In this document: positions 1-7,001 of the stretch, piece by piece | How positions within the stretch are numbered: the first letter of the stretch is position 1 | How the letters are laid out: every line of letters begins with the position of its first letter | NCBI GenBank assembly: GCA_002293265.1 | Contig: DBCW01000094.1 | Span: forward strand, 19,688 to 26,688 | Direction of reading: 5' to 3' | Source: Eggerthellales bacterium UBA948 | GTDB taxonomy: Bacteria > Actinomycetota > Coriobacteriia > Coriobacteriales > UBA8131 | Length of the DNA stretch: 7,001 nt | Program-made: the position numbers and the translations under genes | The notes under the pieces: generated by a model | Database searches by the model: none | What the model saw: the letters and a program-made list of their open reading frames with translations, nothing else | Told to the model about the DNA's origin: nothing

Positions 1-1856
<1,856 letters not shown>

Positions 1857-1860
<4 letters not shown>

Positions 1861-2975
1861 AGTTTGTCATAACAGGTGGAGGTACTGCGGGGCACATTAA
1901 CCCCGCTCTTGCCATAGCTTGCGAGTTGGCTGATATGGGACACAGCGTATATTACGCCGGCAAGCCCGATAGCATGGAGTCGCGCCTTGTGCCCAAACAA
2001 GGCTTTGAGTTCAAATCATTTAGCGCAGCCGGTTTTAACCGCCAAAAACCTTGGACTTTGCTTACATCGGGGGCAAAGATCTGGTTTTCATCGAGAAAAG
2101 CCAGAAAGTGGCTCAAAACGCTTAAACCTGATGCAGTTATCGGCTTTGGCGGATACGTTTCCATTCCGGTTGGAATGGCTGCCGCAAAAGAAAAAATACC
2201 TCTTATTGTCCATGAGCAAAACTCCGCCAGCGGACTGGCTAACCGCTTTTTAGCTAAACATGCAGATATAGTTGCCTTAACATATAAATCGGCTGAAAAA
2301 GATTTTAAAGCTGCGACGGCAACGGTAGTGGTTGGCAATCCGGTGCGCGCTTCTTTACTTCAGATCGATGCGCTGTCTGCTCGCAAATACTTTAAGCTTC
2401 CTCAAGACGCTAAGGTATTGTTGGTGTTTGGCGGGTCTTTGGGTGCCAGACATTTAAATGAATGCATAATCGATAATGCCAAAAAATTGATGAGTATCCA
2501 AAATCTGCACGTGTTGCACGTGACCGGTATACGTGACTTCGACGAGATGCAAACAAGGTTATCTGCGCAAGGTGATCTAACTGACCGCTGGCACTTAATA
2601 GATTATTGCGACAGAATGGGTGAAGCTTACCATGCAGCTGATGTAGTGCTTTCCAGATCCGGAGCTACCACCTTAGCAGAGCTGGCTGCACTTACAAAAC
2701 CGGCATTGCTGGTACCGTATCCGATGGCCGCTGCAGACGAGCAGACAAAAAATGCCGGAGATCTTGTAGATGCCGGTGCGGCAGACATGATTGCCGACAA
2801 GGATATGGATAAGCCGATTTTCATGGATAAACTGCTTAAATTACTTACCGATGATGATTATTTAAGCCGGATGAAAGACTGTATGAACAAACTGGGTTAT
2901 GCAGATGCCAGACAAAAACTAACTGCCCTGATCATAGAGACAGTCAACAAAAAAATTACTGCTGAAAAATCTTGA
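1857..2975 (+). CDS. murG: MurG, UDP-GlcNAc:lipid I N-acetylglucosaminyltransferase
   Basis: MurG transfers GlcNAc from UDP-GlcNAc onto lipid I at the inner face of the membrane, giving lipid II, the substrate of FtsW. The 372-residue product is close to the family norm (E. coli 355) and has the two-domain GT-B layout. The N-terminal acceptor domain shows the glycine-rich GGGTAGHINPA loop (7-17), FGGYVS (97-102) and HEQN (119-122). GNPVR follows at 160-164. The C-terminal UDP-GlcNAc domain shows FGGSLGA (191-197), SRSGATTLAE (266-275) and a Gln/Asn motif EQTKNA (295-300). All key blocks are present, so the enzyme should be active. The ATG start sits within ATGA, overlapping the ftsW stop; the upstream AAGGA (1842-1846) is weak and ten bases away, so translation probably depends on coupling to ftsW. 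The TAGHxNPA form of the loop is common in Gram-positive bacteria. Confidence 0.97.
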
Positions 2976-2999
2976 CGGAGTTAGACGGAACAATACGGT
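2972..2999 (+). promoter_or_regulatory. Candidate internal promoter before murC
   Basis: TTGACG (2972-2977, overlapping the murG stop) and TACGGT (2994-2999) are 16 bases apart. The first matches five of six bases of the housekeeping -35 box, and the second fits the loose TANNNT -10 pattern of actinobacteria. They lie in the only sizeable gap between genes of the cluster, leaving roughly 50 bases of leader before the murC TTG. The -10 box is weak, and such pairs arise by chance, so this is only a candidate. Confidence 0.28.
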
Positions 3000-3044
3000 A
3001 GGATATAGGCAAAGTAAGCTTAAGGTTTAAATAATCAATCGATC

Positions 3045-3052
3045 AAGAGGAG
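3045..3052 (+). promoter_or_regulatory. Ribosome binding site of murC
   Basis: AAGAGGAG has an AGGAG core at 3048-3052, five bases before the TTG at 3058. This strong, well-spaced site settles TTG as the start of murC. It also indicates independent initiation here, unlike the coupled starts of ftsW and murG. Confidence 0.72.
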
Positions 3053-3057
3053 AAGAC

Positions 3058-4485
3058 TTGTCACAAGACTTGCCGCGCATAAATAGAGTGCATTTCATTG
3101 GCATTGGCGGTTCAGGAATGAGCGGCATTACTTTGGAGGCATTCGAACTCGGTCTTAAGGTGACCGGTTCTGATCTTAAAGAAACACGCTACATGCGGTC
3201 TCTACTTAGAGCAGGTGTACCCGTGTCTGTAGGGCACGAGGCTGTAAATGTGGAGGATCCCGAAATAGATGTAGTGGTAGTATCCACTGCTATCCCTGAG
3301 AATAACCCTGAGTATGCAAGGGCTTTGGAGCTTGGACTTAAAATATGGCCACGCGCACAAATGTTGGCATATTTAAGCCAGGGTTATAAGACTTTAGCGG
3401 TGGCAGGAACGCATGGCAAGACGACAACCTCATCAATGCTGGCTACAGCCTTAGATAAGCTAGGTGCCGACCCGACATTTTTGATCGGCGGAGTAGTAGA
3501 TGGGTATGACTCCAACTCCAGACACGGACAAGGTGAGTACTTTGTCGTTGAGGCCGACGAATCGGACGGTTCATTTACCTACTTAGACCCAAAACTTGCG
3601 ATACTCACTAATGTAGAAGTAGACCATATAGATCACTACGATAGTCTTGATGCCATATTGGATAGTTTTGCTCAGTTCATCAATAAAGTTGATAAAGACG
3701 GCGTTGTTATTGTTTGGTCCGGAAGCCCTGACCTTATACGTCTTGCTAAAGAATGTGGGCGTAAAGTCTGTGTTTACGGCCTGGAGGGTACTGCCGCTGA
3801 TGTTTATGTAAGACCCACCGGGGTTAAAACATTTCAGGTTATCTTTAACGACGGCAGAAGTTGCGAGTTGGCTTTGAAAGCATCGCCCGGTGTGCATAAC
3901 ATGCTTAATGCAACCGCAGTAATGGCAGCTTTAGACATTTTAGGCTTTGCCGCATCAGACTGCGCTGAAGCAGTAAGCTCGTTTATGGGAGTCAGGCGTC
4001 GCTTTGACCACATTGGCATAGCGGCAGGAGTTACCGTTATTGATGATTACGGACACCATCCAACAGAAGTAGCTGCCACTTTAAAAGCTGCCAGCGAATT
4101 AGGCTATAACAAGGTACACGTGTTGTTTCAGCCACACAGATACTCTCGCACACAAGTACTAATGGATGAGTTTGCAGCGTCTTTTAGGGATGCAGATACC
4201 GTACGTATTATGGATATATATTCTGCCGGCGAAGCACCGATTCCCGGTGTCAACAGCAGCGCTTTAGTAGATGCCATTCTCGATAAAAACCCTAATGGAG
4301 ATATTGAGTTTATAAAGCATCGCCAAGATGTTGCTATCACAATGGCGCATCTGGCAAAACCGGGCGACATGATAATCACCATGGGTGCAGGCGATGTAAC
4401 TGTGCTTGCCCCTGTAATTTTGGAGCAACTTCAAGATATCGAGGTTCAAGACGAATCTGACGAACGCAAACAAGATAAGTGCTAG
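3058..4485 (+). CDS. murC: MurC, UDP-N-acetylmuramate--L-alanine ligase
   Basis: MurC is the cytoplasmic ATP-dependent ligase that joins L-alanine to UDP-MurNAc, the first step of stem-peptide assembly. The 475-residue product is near the usual length (E. coli 491). Its Rossmann-like N-terminal domain begins with HFIGIGGSGMSG. The central ATPase domain carries the P-loop GTHGKTT (117-123), EADESDGSF (165-173) and TNVEVDHIDHY (184-194). The C-terminal domain carries RRRFDHIG, then DDYGHHPTE (329-337) and FQPHRYSRT (357-365), blocks that distinguish MurC from MurD, MurE and MurF. No key motif is missing. The last dozen residues are charged and unlike the family core. The start is TTG, supported by the binding site at 3045-3052. 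The gap after murG suggests a possible internal promoter, while the stop directly abuts murB. The adjacency to murB makes sense: MurB's product is MurC's substrate. Confidence 0.97.
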   Translation: MSQDLPRINRVHFIGIGGSGMSGITLEAFELGLKVTGSDLKETRYMRSLLRAGVPVSVGHEAVNVEDPEIDVVVVSTAIPENNPEYARALELGLKIWPRAQMLAYLSQGYKTLAVAGTHGKTTTSSMLATALDKLGADPTFLIGGVVDGYDSNSRHGQGEYFVVEADESDGSFTYLDPKLAILTNVEVDHIDHYDSLDAILDSFAQFINKVDKDGVVIVWSGSPDLIRLAKECGRKVCVYGLEGTAADVYVRPTGVKTFQVIFNDGRSCELALKASPGVHNMLNATAVMAALDILGFAASDCAEAVSSFMGVRRRFDHIGIAAGVTVIDDYGHHPTEVAATLKAASELGYNKVHVLFQPHRYSRTQVLMDEFAASFRDADTVRIMDIYSAGEAPIPGVNSSALVDAILDKNPNGDIEFIKHRQDVAITMAHLAKPGDMIITMGAGDVTVLAPVILEQLQDIEVQDESDERKQDKC

Positions 4486-4491
4486 GTGGAG
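4484..4491 (+). promoter_or_regulatory. Ribosome binding site that decides the murB start
   Basis: AGGTGGAG overlaps the murC stop codon (TAG, 4483-4485). Its AGGTGG part is five bases before the ATG at 4495. The GTG at 4486-4488, which would give three more residues, lies inside this site and has no clear binding site of its own, so ATG 4495 is preferred. Confidence 0.55.
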
Positions 4492-4494
4492 TCA

Positions 4495-5418
4495 ATGTCA
4501 GCATTTGATGCTTATTGCGACTTAGAAGGTACGATCAAGGGGTCGATTCAATATGACGAGCCTATGGCAAGGCATACCTCATATCGCATAGGCGGCCCGG
4601 CATCATTATTCATCGAGTGTTCAAACATTGCTGATATAAAGCGCTGCTTTGAAGTGATAAGCGACCATGGGCTTCCTTGGTGTGTCATTGGAAAAGGTTC
4701 AAACTTACTGGTAAGTGATGAGGGCTTTAAGGGTGCTGTCATCACATTAGGCACAGAGTTTAAGGCGTACAGTTTTCCAAATGTTGATGAGGGGCAGAGT
4801 CTTTTAGTCTCCGGTGCCGGAGCGATACTTTCCACCTTGGTTCAAAACGCATTTAAAGGCGGCTACAGCGGTCTTGAATACTGTGTTGGTATCCCAGGAA
4901 CCTTGGGAGGCGCATTATTTATGAACGCCGGAAGTGGCCAGGAGTGGATTGGTGGCGTTGTTCAGTCGGTCACAGTGCTTGCGCCCGAGCTAGGTTTAAA
5001 GAGCTACAGTGCAGCTGACCTGCCTTGGAACTACCGAAGCAGTGGTATCTTGGTTGGCGAGGTCATCTTAGAAGCTAAGCTAAACATGCAAAAAGGTCAC
5101 TTGCCTTCAATACGCGCTAAAATGGAAGGGTCACTGCGTCGCCGCAGGAAGACGCAACCGCTGACCGTTCCCAGTTGTGGATCGGTGTTTAGAAATCCTG
5201 TAGGTGATTCTGCAGGACGAATGATAGAGTCGCTGGGACTCAAAGGATTTAGCATCGGTGGAGCAAAAGTTTCCGAGGTGCATGCAAACTTTATCGTCAA
5301 TGACAACAAGGCTAAAGCCGCAGATGTGATTGAGATAATCATGCATGTTCAACAAAGAGTGAAAGAAGAGTATGGCCAGGAGTTACAACCCGAGGTCCGA
5401 TTCATCGGATTCTCTTAG
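4495..5418 (+). CDS. murB: MurB, UDP-N-acetylenolpyruvoylglucosamine reductase
   Basis: MurB is the FAD-containing cytoplasmic enzyme that uses NADPH to reduce UDP-GlcNAc-enolpyruvate to UDP-MurNAc, the substrate of MurC. From ATG 4495 it has 307 residues (310 from the abutting GTG 4486), close to the short Gram-positive form (about 303 in Bacillus subtilis) and shorter than E. coli MurB (342). The FAD domain shows HTSYRIGGPA (27-36), GKGSNLLVSD (66-75) and YCVGIPGTLGGALFMNAGS (129-147). NYRSSG (179-184) contributes active-site Tyr and Arg. The C-terminal substrate domain shows SCGSVFRNP (227-235), with the proton-donor position Ser230, and QPEVRFIG (298-305), with the conserved Glu300. It is apparently a type II MurB. 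The 3' end overlaps ftsQ by 47 bases in another frame, so the conserved C-terminal motif is encoded by the same DNA as the FtsQ N-terminus. Confidence 0.95.
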   Translation: MSAFDAYCDLEGTIKGSIQYDEPMARHTSYRIGGPASLFIECSNIADIKRCFEVISDHGLPWCVIGKGSNLLVSDEGFKGAVITLGTEFKAYSFPNVDEGQSLLVSGAGAILSTLVQNAFKGGYSGLEYCVGIPGTLGGALFMNAGSGQEWIGGVVQSVTVLAPELGLKSYSAADLPWNYRSSGILVGEVILEAKLNMQKGHLPSIRAKMEGSLRRRRKTQPLTVPSCGSVFRNPVGDSAGRMIESLGLKGFSIGGAKVSEVHANFIVNDNKAKAADVIEIIMHVQQRVKEEYGQELQPEVRFIGFS

Positions 5419-6664
5419 GCGAAGCAGCAAGAATAATAGCGAGAACACGGATCCGAGAGTAAGGCGTGATCGCGGTCGTGCGTCTTTGCCTGCTTCAAAT
5501 GGAGCTACTTCTAACTCAAGATACTCACGCGCTCCAAGATCAAGTGGCTCATCAAGATACTCCGCATACTCCACACAGTCCGGGCAATCATCTTTTTCGA
5601 ACAGAAAAAAAGTTGAATACAATCAGTCTGCCAAAAGTGACTTAGCTCAGCCACCTAAGCAAGATGATCGAGCCAGATATGCAAGATACAAGAAGAATGA
5701 ACAAGGTGTCAGAGTGCTGCCGGCAGCCGGAGAATCCAGGTTTGCTGATAAAACTCGTACGAGCAGCGGGTTTTCCGGTGAAGATTTTAATGACTCAGCT
5801 CTTGAAACTCAGAGACGGTGGGCGAGGGAGCAACGCGGCATTACCGTACGAGAGCACCGAATGCAACAAAGTAAGGCTACAAAGCCAAGATCAAGAGTTC
5901 TCGGGCGGATAGTAATTATTCTTTTGGTATTAGTTGTTTTAGTTGGCGCGGCTGTTATCACATACTTCTCACCTGCTTTTTCGATCGCTACTATTGACAT
6001 TAAGGGAAACGAACAAGTATCGACAGAGCATCTGTCGGCTTTGGTTGGCGACATCAGCGATACAACTCTGCTGAGGGTCAATACCGACCGTATTCAATCA
6101 GGAGTATTAAACGATCCCTGGGTAGAAAGCGTTCAAGTTGAACGGTCTTTTCCCTCCACACTTACAGTGACTGTAACCGAGCGCAAAGCTGCCGCAACTG
6201 TTGAGGTGGTGTCAACAGCTCAAGCAACGGTCACTACGAGCTATTGGCTGATTTCAGCTGGCGGAATGTGGCTCGGAAGCGTTGACCCAACTGCGTCCGG
6301 CTCGCTGCTCCAAAACGTGAACATCACGGCCGAACAAGTGCAGCAAATGCCGCGTATCAGAGATGTCTCAGCAAGCATAACTACAGCAGTTGGTGCCACG
6401 ACTCAAGATGAAGGCGTTACCAATGCTTTGGCGATAATCAAAAACCTTTCTGCAGAAATGATCGCACAAATCCGCTTCATTTCTTCCCCCGACAGGGTCA
6501 AGACCTCCCTTACTCTAAACAATAACGTAGAGGTAGCATTCGGAGCAGCAGAAGATGTAGCAGCAAAAGAAAAGGTAATCACCACATTTTTGCAAGAGCA
6601 CCAAGGCAATATAGTATTCATAAACGTGCGCGTGGTAGACAGACCAACTTACAGGGCAAAGTAA
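5372..6664 (+). CDS. ftsQ: FtsQ (DivIB-type) division scaffold with POTRA domain
   Basis: FtsQ is a single-pass membrane protein that assembles with FtsL and FtsB (DivIC) and regulates septal synthesis by FtsW and its transpeptidase. The 430-residue product has a long cytoplasmic region (1-178) rich in Ser, Arg, Tyr and Gln with no recognised fold, including SRYS at 49 and 61. One membrane segment follows (about 179-199, IVIILLVLVVLVGAAVITYF). An extracellular POTRA domain (about 202-271) starts at SIATIDIKGNEQVS and includes NDPWVESVQVERSFPSTL. The FtsQ beta domain follows (YWLISAGGMWLGSVDP, 291-306) to the C-terminus. E. coli FtsQ is 276 residues, so the extra length is mostly N-terminal, as in actinobacteria. 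ATG 5372 is the first possible start, because a stop in this frame lies at 5360-5362. Its upstream AGAAG is weak, so translation may rely on ribosomes finishing murB, 47 bases of which it overlaps. Name rests on domain order plus position. Confidence 0.93.
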   Translation: MARSYNPRSDSSDSLRRSSKNNSENTDPRVRRDRGRASLPASNGATSNSRYSRAPRSSGSSRYSAYSTQSGQSSFSNRKKVEYNQSAKSDLAQPPKQDDRARYARYKKNEQGVRVLPAAGESRFADKTRTSSGFSGEDFNDSALETQRRWAREQRGITVREHRMQQSKATKPRSRVLGRIVIILLVLVVLVGAAVITYFSPAFSIATIDIKGNEQVSTEHLSALVGDISDTTLLRVNTDRIQSGVLNDPWVESVQVERSFPSTLTVTVTERKAAATVEVVSTAQATVTTSYWLISAGGMWLGSVDPTASGSLLQNVNITAEQVQQMPRIRDVSASITTAVGATTQDEGVTNALAIIKNLSAEMIAQIRFISSPDRVKTSLTLNNNVEVAFGAAEDVAAKEKVITTFLQEHQGNIVFINVRVVDRPTYRAK

Positions 6665-6756
6665 AAGTCTTAGTGAGCGCAAGCTCCGTCTGCGAGATAT
6701 CAACGCAACGTAGCTGTTAAATTGTGCTTAGAGCAGAGATACTCCATGTAACATGT

Positions 6757-6819
6757 TGTCATTAGCGCACAACCTCCTGTCATTCTCGCGCTCCCCCTGT
6801 CATTCCTCCTCCTGTCATT
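6757..6819 (+). repeat. Four spaced direct copies of TGTCATT
   Basis: TGTCATT starts at 6757, 6778, 6798 and 6813, so the spacings are 21, 20 and 15 bases. Three copies read CCTGTCATTC in full (6776-6785, 6796-6805, 6811-6820). Some are followed by CGCG-like bases, as in the full unit at 6811. They look like eroded or truncated starts of the same repeat unit. Inverted counterparts occur at 6881-6888 (GAATGACA) and 6902-6908 (GATGACA). Confidence 0.65.
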
Positions 6820-6888
6820 CCCGCGAAGGCGGGAATCCATTGTTGCGAGCTTGTGCGTTTGTGGATTCCCGCCTTTGTGTGAATGACA
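6813..6888. repeat. Imperfect 27-base inverted repeat with 22-base loop
   Basis: The left arm (6813-6839) and the reverse complement of the right arm (6862-6888) agree at 24 of 27 positions; both carry TGTCATTC at the outer end and GGCGGGAATCCA at the inner end. In a + strand transcript two of the three differences become G-U pairs, leaving one mismatch (6821 with 6880). The structure resembles small non-autonomous repeats seen in many bacterial genomes, but no transposase or target duplication is visible. It could also act as a transcript stabiliser or attenuator below ftsQ. Confidence 0.8.
6817..6836. repeat. dRS3-like palindrome ATTCCC-N8-GGGAAT
   Basis: ATTCCCGC (6817-6824), a GAAG loop and GCGGGAAT (6829-6836) form a perfect 8-bp stem. 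The pattern matches the ATTCCC-N8-GGGAAT form of the neisserial dRS3 repeat, a motif family also common in other proteobacteria. A degraded second copy is at 6865-6884. The resemblance is to the pattern only; common origin is not shown. Confidence 0.7.
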
Positions 6889-7001
6889 AGGATGGTACGG
6901 GGATGACAGATGCCGCCTTACAACCACAAGCACGACGATCGCATATGCGGAGTGTGAGTCTTACTTTCTGCGTGGCAATTACTGTACATCAGTTCTTAAG
7001 G

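Larger units (their letters stand above)
6665..7001. other. Non-coding region after ftsQ, repeat-bearing
   Basis: No gene is supported here. The middle (6757-6909) holds degenerate GTCATTC units and a long inverted repeat. The flanks (6665-6756 and 6910-7001) show no recognisable gene, tRNA or clear promoter. A CGCATATGCG palindrome is at 6940-6949. An ATG at 6945 opens a frame of 19 codons to the window edge but lacks a ribosome binding site. The window ends in AAGG, which could be the start of a binding site for the next gene; in many actinobacteria that gene is ftsZ, but this cannot be seen. No classical terminator with a T-run is evident. Confidence 0.75.

Noticed and set aside
6675..6686. 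Small hairpin GAGC-GCAA-GCTC just after the ftsQ stop, as a terminator
   Set aside because: The stem is only four base pairs and no T-run follows, so it does not meet the standard for an intrinsic terminator.
6757..6909. CRISPR array from the repeated TGTCATT units
   Set aside because: The units are 7-10 bases, spacing is short and irregular, and some copies are inverted. This is a palindromic repeat cluster, not repeats with unique spacers.
6700..6933. Open frame of 77 codons on the - strand after ftsQ
   Set aside because: Its peptide (for example MDSRLRGND) is the well-known spurious translation of the ATTCCCGC repeat; the frame exists because the repeat lacks stops. It shows no domain or coding signal.
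6945..7001. ATG opening a frame of 19 codons to the right edge, as the start of the next gene
   Set aside because: No ribosome binding site precedes it, and the peptide does not resemble the start of FtsZ or another expected dcw product.

Overview
This window is the 3' half of a division and cell wall (dcw) cluster. All genes are on the + strand in the order murD (3' end only), ftsW, murG, murC, murB, ftsQ. About 340 bases of non-coding, repeat-bearing DNA follow ftsQ. The order murD-ftsW-murG-murC-murB-ftsQ, the long basic tails on FtsW and FtsQ, the short MurB without the long E. coli-type insertions, the TTG starts and the purine-rich ribosome binding sites point to a Gram-positive actinobacterial lineage. 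The G+C content is moderate by eye, and MurG reads like Coriobacteriia proteins. Class Coriobacteriia is therefore my best guess; it is an inference, not a database result.

Region by region: 1-139 is the end of MurD, which overlaps the TTG start of ftsW by four bases. ftsW (136-1860) encodes the SEDS septal glycan polymerase with a long disordered C-terminal tail. It overlaps murG (1857-2975) by four bases (ATGA). An 82-base gap with a possible promoter and a strong ribosome binding site precedes murC (3058-4485, TTG start). murB follows with essentially no gap. Its last 47 bases also encode the start of ftsQ (5372-6664), so the same DNA is read in two frames.

Together the products make lipid II and use it at the septum. 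MurB and MurC make and extend UDP-MurNAc, MurD adds D-glutamate, MurG completes lipid II at the membrane, FtsW polymerises it, and FtsQ is the scaffold of the FtsQ-FtsB-FtsL complex that controls FtsW and its partner transpeptidase.

The only part that does not look like ordinary housekeeping DNA is 6757-6909. It holds degenerate GTCATTC-type units and a 27-base inverted repeat whose left arm contains a perfect ATTCCC-N8-GGGAAT palindrome, resembling the neisserial dRS3 family. It lies where the next dcw gene (ftsZ in many relatives) would be expected to be approached. I see no novel multi-gene system here; the repeat, the coding overlap and the unusual protein tails are the points worth a second look.
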